A DNA stretch of 64,000 nt from Shinisaurus crocodilurus (GCA_021292165.1 CM037877.1:85281691-85345690), one strand, 5' to 3'; numbered from the stretch's first letter, positions 22,396 through 33,880 are shown. Notes: a model not told the origin generated them from the letters alone. Translations and numbers: made by a program.

Positions 22396-23117
22396 CCTTT
22401 AGTTTTAGAAATGGCAGTGAGCAACCTTACACATACCCTTTTTGATCAAACAAGATAGTTTGTCGAAAGGATCGGGCAGGCAGAGAGCTTTAATGGCAGC
22501 ATCACACTCAGTGAACCCCAGAGGACGTCACAAATGGCACCATGATTACAAACGTCAAACCCAGTGGAATGGAACAACCTGTTAGGTTTATTTCAAGCTG
22601 GGCTTCTGAAAAAGAAGTGCTGTCTGAAGCGCTCTTTATGCTGCCGTTCCTCTTTGGCCAGCGCCACCCTGCAACCTTTACACATTATTAGTTAACCCGT
22701 TTCCTCCATCTGATCCTCATTAGGGATAATTCGCTTCCTGGTTAGCAACACAAGAATGCCATCTGTTCACTCAGTGTGAGAAATGTGTTTGCAGAATGTG
22801 GACTGAACAACTGACAGTCAAAGGTTTTTAATAGAACTGCCCCCTTCCTGCTTCTGACTCAGTAGTAAAAAAAAAACACACCATACCGTTTGCATGTTTT
22901 TAAAGGGCCATAGTGGATGGAGATATACCGGCCTCGTTTCTTCTCATGTTTCCGTTACAGTACGCTCCTAAGGGATTCATGCTCTGTCTGTAGACAGAGG
23001 GCTCCAGTCTTGGAGTTCTCAGTCTGTCCTCTGCTCTCAGAGTGGGAGGAGCAACAGGGGCTTTGATAGATTCCTGTTCCTTCATTTTTTGTGTTTTACA
23101 GATAGACAGGCTTCTGG
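22396..23117. other. Unassigned non-coding sequence
   Basis: No gene or clear repeat was recognised. Confidence 0.5.
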
Positions 23118-23286
23118 TCTGTGGCTTATGCTGGCTCAGCTTGTCTGAGCGTGGAAAGCTAAGCAGGGTCAAGCCTGGTTATTACTTGGATGGGAGATCC
23201 CTCCTCTAGTTTCCTGCATTGAGCAGGGGGTTGGACTCGATGGCCTTGTAGGCTCCTTCCAACTCTATGATCTATGAAATCTATGA
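23118..23286 (+). repeat. 5S rRNA-derived SINE with CR1-like tail (subfamily A), near full length
   Basis: After CTGTGGCTTATGCTGGCTC come GTCTGAGCGTGGAAAGCTAA, GCAGGGTCAAGCCTGGTTAT and TACTTGGATGGGAGATCC, in the order of the 5S rRNA internal control region. The CR1-type tail and two ATCTATGAA units follow. It is one of the clearest copies. Confidence 0.9.
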
Positions 23287-23976
23287 GCCCATCCAGCTCA
23301 ATCACTCACCTGGGGGCAGGGCCTAGAGACTGAGAGGCTTGTGGATGCTGTGGTTCCACATCCGCTCCTTTCCCTCCTCCCCTCTCCACCCACTGGCACA
23401 CACCCCTTTAGCCCTTCTCGACCTCTTCCGGGGGCGCGGCAAAAGATCAAAATTTGCAATGATGGTTAGACCACGCTTTAAGGGTCAAACTAGACATCAT
23501 GTATCGGCAGTATCCAGCGCTGCTGCTCTGCTTACGCAATTGCTGCAGCGCTAGCATAAAGCAACCTCTAGCGCAACACCAATAGCATATGCTGGTGCGA
23601 TGGGTTTTCTGATGGGTTTTCTGGGGAAACTGTCGTGCCAGCATACGCTATCGGTGTCATGCTAGAGGTCGCTTATGCTCAATGGAGTGGCAACATTGGA
23701 TACTGCCTTATGAGATCAGTGATCTGATCTCGCAACATCTTTTTATTTTCCTAAAAGGAGGAGGATTTGGATTAGGGCATAGGGGAAGGGGCAGTTGACC
23801 CTTTATCCCTGCTCGGTTTCCTTAATGGAGGTCATACCTCCCCCCTGCAGCTGCTGTTAGCTGTGGAGGGGAAATGTAGGGTAACCGTATATTTCCCCCT
23901 CTGTAGCTAAACCCATCCCAGCAAAGTCTCTGCCACCACCACCATCACCCCCACTGCTGCATCATGCCCCCACCCC
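23287..23976. other. Non-coding sequence
   Basis: No gene was seen. GC-rich parts near 23340-23440 give only short unsupported frames. Confidence 0.5.
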
Positions 23977-24208
23977 CTTATTTATTTATTACATTTATAT
24001 CCTGCCTTTCCTCCAAGGAGCCTAAGACGGCATACGTGATCCTCCTCCTCTCCGTTTTATCCTCACAACAACCCTGTGAGGTAGGTTAGGCTGAGAGTCA
24101 GTGACTGGCCCAAAGTCACCCAGTGAGCTTCATGGCTGAGTGGGACTAGAACCCGGATCTCCCGAGTCCCAGTCCAACACTCTCATCACTACGCCACACT
24201 GGCTCTCT
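23977..24208 (-). repeat. tRNA-derived squamate SINE, antisense
   Basis: The tail TTATTTATTACATTTATATC, body CTCACAACAACCCTGTGAGG and antisense tRNA-like head are all present. Same family as 3581-3815. Confidence 0.87.
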
Positions 24209-24911
24209 TACCGTCTTACTCCCTTACCGTAGCATTGCATCATGCCCCCCCACCTCCTCACCACCACTGCTGCATCATGCCCCCCCCCAGCCTGTTACTG
24301 CCATAGAGAACCAGCAGAAAAATGCCTAGCTCTGAGGGAGTCCTTCACCTGTTCAGGCAATCTCCTGGGACGCCCTCTTACAACGCCCTCTCAGTCCGAT
24401 GGCATTACAGCCTGGTCAGCTCTCAGAAGAACCATGCCAGCTGGATTCAACTCACCTCAAGGGAGGGCCGGCCAGCCCTGAGCCAGCAGCAGCTTTGGGA
24501 AGGCAGTAGCAATTGGGGAAATGGCACAGAGAGGAGAGAAGGATCACACACAGCAGCATTATTGACCCAGTCCAAACTGTCCTGTCCCTCGACATGCAGA
24601 TCTGTCATATCATGTAGTTCAGCACTAAGAACCCCTGGTTGAACCTACTGAGGGTATGAAAAGGTGTTGCACTTGCAACCCTATGGACCCTGGTCCAGCA
24701 ATCTCCTTGTAAAGGAAAGTGACTGCAAAATATTCAGTGGGAGTTTCATTTGCATGTTTAGTTGGGAAAGCAGCTCCCTCCCCTTATATTGCAAGCTGCT
24801 TTTAAAACTTGGGACGGTTTAAACAGCAACTACCAATCTGGCTTATGCTGCTGATGTCAAGAAGGAGCCCTGCTGCAGAAGCAGATCTCCTCCTCCTGTT
24901 TATTCGGGCTA
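24209..24911. other. Non-coding sequence
   Basis: Open frames near 24242-24642 are C-rich and carry no recognisable domain or splice context. No repeat was assigned. Confidence 0.5.
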
Positions 24912-25350
24912 GGTCTTATTTATTTATTACAGTAATACCTTGGATTGCAAGTAACTTGGTTTGAGAGCGTTTTGCAAGGACAAGCAAATTTTTTTAATAT
25001 TTATTTATTTATTTTTTACTTGATATACAAGCAACGTCTTGAAATACAAGTACTGTAGTACAGTTTAAATTAAAAATCTCTGTACAAATTTTTTTGGGGG
25101 GATTTCGTTTTGATATAAGAGTGTTTTGGATTACAAGCACGTTTCCGGAACGAATTATGCTCTCAATCCAAGGCATGACTGTACACTTATATCCCAAATT
25201 TCCTTCAAGGAGCAGTGTACCTGCCTCGCTGTGTGTATACTCACAACAACCCTTTGTGGTAGGTTAGGCTGAAAGACAGTGATTGGCTCAAGGTCACTGA
25301 GTGAGCTTCATGGCTGAATGGGGATTTGAACCTGCATCTCCCAATGGCTA
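24912..25350 (-). repeat. tRNA-derived SINE, antisense, split by a MITE
   Basis: Tail pieces (TTATTTATTTATTA at 24912-24929, CACTTATATCCC after 25183) flank the MITE at 24930-25181. The body CTCACAACAACCCTTTGTGG and the antisense head TTTGAACCTGCATCTCC follow. It is more diverged than the other copies, consistent with greater age than the MITE. Confidence 0.75.
24930..25181. mobile_element. Tc1/mariner-pogo (Tigger-like) MITE, 252 bp
   Basis: The ends CAGTAATACCTTGGATTGC and CCAAGGCATGACTG are inverted, with TA flanks at 24928-24929 and 25182-25183. The sequence is the reverse orientation of the copy at 8751-9000. Confidence 0.82.
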
Positions 25351-25356
25351 TACTAG

Positions 25357-25357
25357 A

Positions 25358-25411
<54 letters not shown>

Positions 25412-25448
25412 TTTTATTTCTGTATTGCCCAATAGCCGAAGCTCTCTT
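25357..25448 (-). repeat. (GAT)n microsatellite joined to a LINE 3' end
   Basis: About 17 GAT units (25357-25410) are followed by ATTGCCCAATAGCCGAAGCT, the antisense 3' end of the LINE family at 31255-31372. The microsatellite probably grew from its tail. Confidence 0.65.
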
Positions 25449-26239
25449 GTGATTGTGGGAATTCAGTCCAACACTTGAGGGCAACAAGTTGGGGAAGGCT
25501 GTAAAATTACACATAGATATTAGAATAAAGTTGCCTTGTTTGGAGTGCGGTTTTTATGCCCTATGTATTACTTGTGGCTGGGGCAGGGAGATTCGATGAT
25601 GATGTATTTTTGAGGGGTAGCCCATGTTAATCTGTTGCAACAAAAATAGCGACTCTTGTTGCATATTAAAGACTAACAGATTTATGATAGCATAACCTTT
25701 CATGGACATGCATGAAGTGTTACCCTGAGTTACAGGTATACATGGTCAGGTGGGGGGGTTGTAAACAGTGAGATTAAAGGGAAATGAAATGCAAAAAGTA
25801 CAGAGAGTGACAATCACATTAACAGTGGCCATTCACAAAACAGTTGTTGCTGATAGCACAAACATCCTGGTATAGATAATATTTTATAAGAGATTAAAGG
25901 TTAAGGGATTAACGGTTAAGTATCACTGTTTTAGCCATCACACCCACACAAGCTCTCATAGTAAACAAGCCATCAATACCCCCAAGGAGGCAAAACACAC
26001 AAGAAAGATCAAGGGCTTCTTCTTGTATACAATTTTCCTACACAGATATATCGCTACAGTGTAGGAATAAAAAAACATGTACACCACATTTGTTTTATTG
26101 ACAGTTGCCAAGTAGGAAATGAAAAAACCTGAATACAAACAGTTTGTGTTGCATTCTCTAAAGATATCTGATCCTAGATTTAAAAAAAAGTTTAAAACAA
26201 TATGGAGGATCATAGATATATATACGTATGAAACCCAAG
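25449..26239. other. Non-coding; old repeat at about 25600-25720
   Basis: CTTGTTGCATATTAAAGACT and ATAACCTTTCATGGACATGC resemble a repeat also present near 34720-34800 (CTTTCATGGACAGGAGTCC). No gene was seen. Confidence 0.45.
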
Positions 26240-26360
26240 ACCGACCTTTCCCAGTCTGATGCCCCTCCAGATGCCCCTCAGCCAGCCTGGCATCATGGAC
26301 ATGGTAGGAGTTGCAGTCCAAACACATCTGGAGAGCACCAGGTTGGGGAAGGTTGCCCTT
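26240..26360. repeat. Palindromic MITE fragment, family P
   Basis: TTTCCCAGTCTGATGCCC and CACCAGGTTGGGGAAGGTTG resemble the ends of 18448-18563 and 19720-19848. Confidence 0.55.
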
Positions 26361-26417
26361 GCCCTTCACCTCGCTCCTGCAAGGTGATTCTCACAAATGG
26401 GCAAGCTTCTGCCTGTT

Positions 26418-26448
<31 letters not shown>

Positions 26449-26607
26449 CAGGGGCGGTGCAAGGCAGTGCAAGGCAGTTTGGTGCCCTAGGCAAGATCAG
26501 ATATTTAGCGCCCCCTTTAGCGCTGTATTTTTTTTCAAGGCGTTTCTGGTGCCCCCTTTAGCCCTGCGCCCTAGGCAGCTGCCTAGTTGGCCTAATGGTA
26601 GCACCGG

Positions 26608-26610
<3 letters not shown>
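26449..26610. mobile_element. hAT-type MITE, family A, inside a (TA)n tract
   Basis: It begins CAGGGGCGGTGC and ends GGTAGCACCGGCCC, between (TA)n runs on both sides, so TATATATA could be the 8-bp duplication. In orientation it is the reverse of 877-1036. The (TA)n tract to the right runs into the antisense tail of the next SINE. Confidence 0.75.
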
Positions 26611-26640
<30 letters not shown>

Positions 26641-26648
<8 letters not shown>

Positions 26649-26868
26649 ACCCCGCCTTTTTTCCTGCAAGGAACCCAAGGCGGCTTACATAATCCTCCTC
26701 CTCCTCCTCTCCATTTTATCCTCACAACAACCCTGTGAGGTAGGTTAGGCTGAGAGTCAGTGACTGGCCCAAAGTCACCCAGTGGGCTTCATGACTGAGT
26801 GGGGACTAGAACCCGGATCTCCTGAGTCCCAGTCCAACACTCTCACCACTACACCACACTGTGTATCC
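26641..26868 (-). repeat. tRNA-derived squamate SINE, antisense
   Basis: TAATTTATACCCCGCC, the CTTGGGTTCCTTGCAGG complement, the body and an antisense head with CTCACCACTACACCACAC are present. Same family as 3581-3815. Confidence 0.87.
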
Positions 26869-28164
26869 GTTACTGGGTGCAGAATTTTTGCACAAACAAT
26901 TGCACATGTGGTTCCCAGGGCTAGGAAGCCACACGTAATCTCAGCCAGATGGTTTTATTTATTTGCTACATGTATAGATCACTTTTCTGCCAATGCACTC
27001 GGGATGGCTTCGTTTTTAAAAATAGGTAGTATACAATCTAATAGATATAACACAAAATGAAAAATGGATGGGGTGAGAAGAGGAAAGTAAGCGAATACGG
27101 GTACCAATCCTTACTTAAAGTTACCGTACATAATTGTTATATAGAGTCAAACTGGAAAGGCTAGTGACAGAGACAGTTCTGGGAAGGGAGGAGCTGTGGC
27201 GGCTGTCCCAGCTGAGCTAACTGAGTGGCCCTCTCTGTGTGCACTCTCCTGACTAGGCTGCATGCAAAGGGAATGGCTGTAAGAGGGAGGGGCGGAGCTA
27301 AGAGGCATTTGGTCCCCGCTGAGCTAACAGAGGGAGGAGCCTCATTATCTCACCAGTTGCCTCTAGCTGGTGACAGTGACAATCACCTGTTTGGAGAAGG
27401 AGTAGTGGAGGCAACTGTCTCCATTCGTACCCCTGCTTCCCTCTGCTGCTCCCAAATAGGAGGTGGCACTGGGACTGATCCTCTGACTTGAATGTGTTTG
27501 TGTGTGCGCGCGCATGGCGGGGGGGGGGCAGGCACAGGAGAGAGAGAGAGAGAGAGAGAGGGAGTGCGGGGGGGGGGGGAGAGACCTGGGTGCTGAATGG
27601 GGGTATGCTCACTCTCAGCTACATGTGCACAGCGACCTATGTGGCATGCATTTATAGTTGGACCAGAGCCCTTATGTCTGGGTCTTAAGGCTCCAGTTCC
27701 GCTGGCTTCCTTGTTGAACAAGGAGACCTTGTTTTTAATTATTTTGTTACTTGATGAGGGGTTCTTCTATGTGTTACCACGACTCACTGCATGCGTTGTA
27801 ATGCACTCCTGGGTCTGCATCCACTGCTGCTTCTCAGGAAAAGACTCAGTCAGGTAAGGGGGGGAACCAGAACATTATTTATCAGTTTAATCAAATAGCC
27901 AAGCCAGAAGGCTCTGGAGAGACAGTGTGACTTGAACCATATAGATCTCCATTCAAATACCTTTTCAGTCATAAATAACTCACCAAATGAACTTGAGTCA
28001 GTCACTGTCTCTCAGCCTAACCTGTAGTCTTCAACCTTTTGAGACCCAAGAACCACCTTTAGTCCAAACATGCATTATGAGATCTGCTTCTTGATCCTTT
28101 TAGAAAAATAAATCAGTACTCTTTCAACATTGGCATCTATTTAGCCATAGTTCTTTTAAAGTCC
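26869..28164. other. Non-coding; (GA)n and G-rich tracts at 27520-27580
   Basis: No gene was recognised. A short LINE-like antisense end may lie at 26935-27060. A decayed SINE piece (GAGTCAGTCACTGTCTCTCA) lies near 27990-28020. Confidence 0.45.
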
Positions 28165-28560
28165 ATATTAGTGTAATAGCTTTATTAGCCCTACCAAAAG
28201 ATCACCAAAAATGTGCAAGTTTTGAGTCCTACATAAGACGTTTCAAAAAGAAGTTTCAGCCATGGGGAAGGAAGAATGGGGAGAAGAAAAATAACTTATT
28301 TGACGGTAAAGTCATGGTGTCTACATGTTCAGAGTCCCCAGATGAAGTGGGGGAGGAAGGGTCTGCAGACATTCAAATCTGGCTCATGTGATTATTACAA
28401 GGTTGGACCTTGTCAGTTTTTTTTCTTCCCCCCCCCCCCAAACCTAGTTTTTGAAACATCTTGCCTGATGAAGAGAACTGGATATCTCAAAAGCTTGCAC
28501 ATTTTTTGGTGATCTTTTGGTTGCAAAGTACAGCACTAATATGGATTTTGGAATTTTGCT
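28165..28560. repeat. Interspersed repeat, family R1, longer copy
   Basis: The edges ATTAGTGTAATAGCTTTATT and CAGCACTAATATGG are roughly inverted. The interior shares CCAAAAATGTGCAAG and GTCTGCAGACATTCAAATC with 6806-7030. The interior sequence TGATGAAGAGAACTGGATAT recurs near 29390. Confidence 0.55.
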
Positions 28561-30044
28561 TATGGCCAACAGGGCTGCCTTTGTTTTTTTGGAACTGGAT
28601 GAATACTGAATTTAGCCATTCTGCAACGGGACCATATATTGGAGAAAGAGGATTTTATACCATCTGAAGCTGGGACTTTATTCTCCGAGGGTTCATCCTC
28701 TCCAGCTACTAGGTAAAGTGACCAAATTTGGCTTCAATTGACTTCTTCTTCTTTTACCTAGTACAGCGTCTATAAATATCTCCCGATTAGTTAATATAAA
28801 GACTGCCTGGTTTCTATCTGTGATCCACCGGTAAAGGGGGTCTGTATGCTTTGCCCAGGAGGGAAACATGTCTGAGTAACAGCTGGATCTTATTTTTCCA
28901 AAATGGGGGAAGCAACATTTTCCCTTTCTGTTCCCAGCAACCTTAGGGGCAGCTGCAGGTCCAACCGTGTAACCTCCACATGACCTGCAGCCCCTTATTT
29001 GAATGTCTGCAGAGCCCTCTTCCCCCACTTCATCCTGGGACTCTGAACATACAGACACTAGGCCAGTTCACATGATAGCAGGATGGTTGATATGCCATGA
29101 TGGTTAATATAAGCAACCCTGAAACAGGCCATGGGTTCTGGGTGGTGTGTTAACCACCCCAACCATGCACCCTCATGGGGTTCAGACGTCACAACAAGCT
29201 GTGCCAGTGAGGTTTAATTATGTAAACTTGGCTGGCACACAACCACACAACCGGCATGCGCAGGCAACGTAGTTAACAAGCCACCGTGGCTCATTCATCA
29301 CCCTGTCATCATGCAAACCAGGTCTCTATCTTCAGCATCAAATCAGGGTTTTTTTCTCCCCCAAAAACCCCTGCATTATGAAATATCTTGCCTAATGAAG
29401 AGATCTGGAAATCTCAAAACCTTGCACATTTTTTTTGTGATTGGTTTGCCTAATAAAGGTACAACACTAATATCGGTTTTAGGGTTTTTTTTCTTATGGT
29501 CAACATGGCTGCCCTTGTTTCTTCTCTAACATTTATAATGATCAATGTTTATTTTAAAGAATCATACCTTATCCCAGAAAATCACACTCCCATATAATTT
29601 AACAGACCACCATGCAACACTGGATGCCTCCTACAATGATAACACATTCTTTAACAAACATCACAAGGCCATCTTTATATCTAATCTCCAAACGAACCAT
29701 TTGGGTGTCATTTCTGAATGATCTTATTGCGGCCAAATAAAAGAAGTCAGTAAGTGCAACAGCAATATTTTCGTGAGTGTCACTGAGTGCAGTGTGTGCT
29801 CAGCATCTTAATTATTGCTACATGTCTTGTGTGTGGAGGTCAACGGCACTGCAGATAATCTTACGGTAATCTGTATTACAGTCGTCTCATTGTTTAGTAG
29901 AGAAGCTATGGACTCTTTTCATGTCTACATTCACCCATGTGTCCTTATCAGCAAATATGTAAGGTGTAAAAGGCGGGGGAGGGCAAAAAGTAACTTTAGG
30001 ATTGGCAGCATGAGCAAAAGCTTCAGATTAACAAAATTGACTAA
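28561..30044. other. Non-coding; R1 fragment at 29370-29480 and LTR fragment at 29293-29347
   Basis: No gene was seen. The 55 bases at 29293-29347 match 30467-30521 inside the solo LTR at 51 of 55 positions. The stretch around 29060-29290 resembles sequence near 46800-46900 and 56900-57070, an unnamed repeat. Confidence 0.5.
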
Positions 30045-30144
30045 AGGCACAGTTCTATTCATGTTTAGCCAGAAAAAAGTCCTAGGCCTTTAGACTTAAA
30101 GTTTATACTTTTTTTTCTGTCTAAACATGCTTAGGATTGTGCCC
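30045..30144. mobile_element. Harbinger-like palindromic MITE, family H1 (100 bp)
   Basis: It has inverted ends AGGCACAGTTCTATTCATG and CATGCTTAGGATTGTGCCC with TAA on both sides (30042-30044 and 30145-30147). See 2604-2720. Confidence 0.75.
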
Positions 30145-30442
30145 TAAGTTACTGCAGAGAGGAGTGCTATAGGTGCCTGTGTGTGCAACCAGGGTTGCCA
30201 GCTGCTGGAACTAAAAACATTCTGATACTTGCATAGGGCCTAGGAGGGCTGCCCTCTCTGCCAAGGGGTGGAGCTCAGAGTGTGTTCAGTGAGTGGCGGA
30301 GGCTCGCCCAGAAGTCCTCGGCAAGTCTGGGGCAGTGTCCACTTTGCTGTTGCTAACTTTATAAAATGATGCCCACAGGAGACTGTGATGGAAACTGTAA
30401 TGCTGCCTGCTTAAATCGAGGTAATGTAATCACTAGTTACAG

Positions 30443-30940
30443 TGGGAGGAAAGGGTCAATTGGCATATTCATCACCCTGTCACCATGCAGCCCAGGTCTC
30501 TATCTTCAGCATCAAGTCAGGTTTTGATGCTGAAGACATGCCCCAGGGTGCATGTTTTTCTAACCCCTCCTCCCTATTTCCGGCCTCTCTCTGGCCAGCT
30601 CTCTCTCTTTCTCTCTGCCTCTCCAACCTGATGGACGCAGGGTCTGAGCTGGCTTCCAGCCAGTGATCTCCAGTGAAGCAGACTCTTAACACCAAAGACT
30701 CTAATCTGCCTATATGCATCCTGCCTATATGAATAAACGGACTGTAAGTAAAACTAATAAATGTCTTTATTAGTTTTAAGCCTTGTTTGGACAATCTGTT
30801 TCCTTTTAAGAGCCTTTTAGCAAGGGTTTAGCAACCCACGCGGTGATAACCAGTTTCAATAACCAGGCTGCACGCATAAGGGGGAAAACTCTGCTTCGTC
30901 CTAACCAGCATAGGACCGACTCCTTTTCAAAATCCTCCCA
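30443..30940 (+). mobile_element. Solo LTR of an LTR retroelement (498 bp)
   Basis: It starts TGGGAGGA and ends TCCTCCCA, an 8-bp inverted terminal repeat with canonical TG...CA. It is flanked by the 4-bp direct repeat ACAG (30439-30442 and 30941-30944). The interior has AATAAA contexts near 30731 and 30752 for polyadenylation and a CT-rich U3-like part. No gag, pol or env sequence lies next to it, so it is most simply a recombination product. Gypsy-like versus endogenous retrovirus origin is not decided. Confidence 0.82.
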
Positions 30941-31254
30941 ACAGACTGAAGTGTGGAACAAAACTGAACACTAGTCCTTTCTGGATGTTATTCTGTGTAG
31001 GAAAGAACATGTGCGGGTTGGGGGTCAGTGCTGGCTCCAGGTTGTTGAGGGCCCTTGGGCAAGTCACCCTCAATGGGTTCCTTCCCTCAGTGAGTTTATC
31101 TTTGCACTGCCACTGTCACCAGCTGCTCTTGCTCCTCATCCTCTCTCTCATCATTGCTACCACTTGCTTACTTGACAGGCAGAGAGCCAGTGAGCAAGTA
31201 GGCAGTGGCCCCCTTCTTTCCCCCCCCCATTCCTTTTTCTTTGTGTGTTGTGTC

Positions 31255-31372
31255 TTTTTAGATTGTAAGCCTGCGGGCAGGGACTGTCTTGTTAATTGCT
31301 GTAAACCGCCCAGAGAGAGCTTCGGCTATTGGGCGGTATAAAAATGAAATGAAATAAAATAAATAAAATTAA
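31255..31372 (+). repeat. LINE 3' end (CR1/L2 group)
   Basis: GTAAACCGCCCAGAGAGAGC, TTCGGCTATTGGGCGGTATA and an A-rich tail AAATGAAATAAAATAAAT form a typical LINE 3' terminus. Related ends lie at 6128 and, in antisense, at 25411. Confidence 0.7.
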
Positions 31373-31574
31373 TTTACTGGTTCTTTTCCACCACTACCAC
31401 TCGTCTGGGCCGTCGCGAGGGACAGGAGAACAAGCAGGTTGCCGTGGTGAAGAGGAGGAGCAGGTCTAGGGGGCTCTTGTCAGTGGACCCCTGCTGGGGT
31501 GTGGGCCATTGGCAGGTGGGCAACCATGCCCACCCTTGATGCCAGCCCTGGCTGGGGGGGGGGGGGGCAGCATG

Positions 31575-32630
31575 GTGGCAGCAAGCTCTACCCTGAGCTA
31601 TCATCAGGAGGTTTGGGATGCAGTGTCATCAGTATACGGATGACACGCAGCTCTACCTCTGTTTTAAGTCCTCACCGAGGTTGGCCGTTGAGACCCTGTC
31701 CAAGTGCCTGGAGTCAGTGGCTGGCTGGATGGGAAGGAACATGCTGAAACTGAACCCCGACAAGACCGAGGTACTTCTGGTGGGGGACAAGGGAAGGTTA
31801 GGGGATGTTGACCTGGTGCTGAATGGGGTACATCTACCCCTGAAGGACCAGGTCCGCAGCTTGGGGGTCATTCTAGACTCCCAGCTGTCCATGGAGGCTC
31901 AGGTGGCAGCTGTGAGCCGGGCGGCGCTGTATCAACTCCATCTGATACGGCAGCTGCGACCCTACCTTCCTAATCACCTGCTCCCATCAGTGGTTCATGC
32001 CTTGGTCTCCTCTCGCCTAGACTACTGTAATGTGCTCTACGTGGGGTTACCCTTGAAGACGGTCCGGAAGCTTCAGCTGGTACAGAACGCGGCGGCTCGC
32101 CTGATTAAGGGCAGCCGCCGGCGTGATCACATCACGCCAGTGCTTAATGAGTTGCACTGGCTACCAGTTGCTTGCCGAGCCGAATTCAAGGTGTTGGTTT
32201 TGACCTTTAAAACCCTACACGGCTCCGGCCCAGCTTATCTCAAGGAGTGCCTCCAGCAACATCAAGTAGGCCGCTCAACAAGGTCTGCCATGGATGGCCT
32301 TCTCCTTATCCCATCAGCCAGAGCAGCCAGGCTGGTGGGGACTAGGAAGAGGGCCTTCTCTGTGGCGGCCCCCACATTATGGAACTCCCTCCCTAGTGAC
32401 CTTCGCCATGCCCCCTCCGTGATGAGCTTCCGCCGTGCATTAAAAACATGGCTGTTCAGGCGGGAATATGGGGTGGGTTAGGTTTTTAATGAGAATTTTT
32501 TATATTGTTTTAATTATTATGTTTTATTGTGTTTTATTGTATTTTAATTGTACATCGCCCAGGGTGGCCGGGTGACCGGCCAGATGGGCGATTGATAAAT
32601 ATAATAAATAAATAAATAAATAAATACCCT
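31575..32630 (+). mobile_element. L2-group LINE, 5'-truncated, 287-codon open frame
   Basis: The open frame 31618-32481 starts at the reverse transcriptase catalytic region (HQYTDDTQLYL, the two Asp kept) and runs through LNPDKTEVLLVG, LDYCNVLYVGLP, NELHWLPVACR and LWNSLPSDLR to LKTWLFRREYG. A short 3' UTR and an AAAT-repeat tail (TAATAAATAAATAAATAAAT) follow. The absence of stops over 287 codons argues for a recent insertion. Everything upstream of the catalytic motif is lost, so no working protein is made. Confidence 0.9.
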
Positions 32631-32985
32631 GACCTACACTTGTTTGCTTCAGCATCTGAAACAAGCCTAACGATCAGTGCTTATGTGTGCGTAGGCACCT
32701 CTCCGTGTGATCAGGTGCCCAAACACATACAAATATGCACAGGCAGGCTCATTTCAGATGAAACCAGTGCGTGTAGGTTGTGGGGGCGCACCTGCTGCTG
32801 CCCCTTTGCCTGCACATATCCATTTCTACACATAACATATGAAAAGGGCTTCTGTGCAACTCTTTACAACATTTACAAATGCTGAAATGAATTCAAAATT
32901 ATGGCTGCCCTAGGCTTTACTTCTCTGTGGGTGGAAGCAAAAACTGCTTCCTTCCATCCACTCACTTCTGAAATACTTTCATTCC

Positions 32986-33022
<37 letters not shown>

Positions 33023-33079
33023 GCACCAAGAGCAAAAGTTGTCTATTCTTCTAAGCTTAAAATAATGGCTGACATCTAT
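32631..33079. other. Non-coding; (GAT)n microsatellite at about 32985-33021
   Basis: No gene was seen. The GAT tract yields a poly-His run on the opposite strand that is not a real protein. Confidence 0.6.
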
Positions 33080-33310
33080 ATCACATACCACCCCCCTTCA
33101 GTGAAGCTTCCAGGGTGGTTTACAAAAAGCAAAATAATTCCTAAATAAAATAGAAAGACAACAAGATAAAGGGGGTAAAAACATTAAAATGCATTGAAAA
33201 GCCAGGGGAAAGTATCACAAAGTTTGTGTGGGGCAAACCTCTCTGGAGAGGGAATTCAATTCCACGAAAGGGGGTTCCACAATTGAGCTGGCTCTCTCTG
33301 TCTGGTTGCC
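33080..33310 (-). repeat. LINE 3' end, antisense (CR1/L2 group)
   Basis: CTTCCAGGGTGGTTTACAAA, an A-rich interior, and GGGGTTCCACAATTGAGCTG follow the pattern of antisense LINE 3' ends in this window. It is decayed. Confidence 0.5.
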
Positions 33311-33880
33311 ACACACCTTACCTCATGGTTTTCTGCATTGCATTGAGGCCCAGGATTGTACTGAGGATCTCTGTCCTGCACCTAGTACAAGGTGGTTGCC
33401 CCAGGCAACTTTATAAACTTTATTTAAAAAAACACATTGCAACAATAATAGCTACAACTTAGATTCACCTGTCTGCTGCTGAACGATAAGGCGGAATTGC
33501 ACCTTCAGTGTTCTCCCATTGGCTGATCAGCGCATATAAACATTGTCATTCCCCAGGAATTTCCATAGTCTGGATGGGAGAACAACACCCAGTCCCTGGC
33601 AGCAATCCAATAGCCATCATGATCCCTTATTAGGAATCCTAGTTCCTACATTAGCTGCCTAATGCTACCCTTAGAAAGAGCCATTAGTTTAGTTGTGCTG
33701 CATACCATAAAAGCTTAAATAAATGACCAACACACTTTTGTTCACAGTGCTATGGATTATGGCAGCTAGACACCCAGCAGAATAAAGCCGGCAGCCTCCA
33801 ACATTGCAATAAAGCGCCAAAGGCTGTCTTGAAAAGAATGCTTTTCTTTTTTGCATTTTTTAAAAAGGCAGTAGTGAATT

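Noticed and set aside
32873..33091. Poly-histidine open frame
   Set aside because: The His run is a translation of a (GAT)n microsatellite on the opposite strand.
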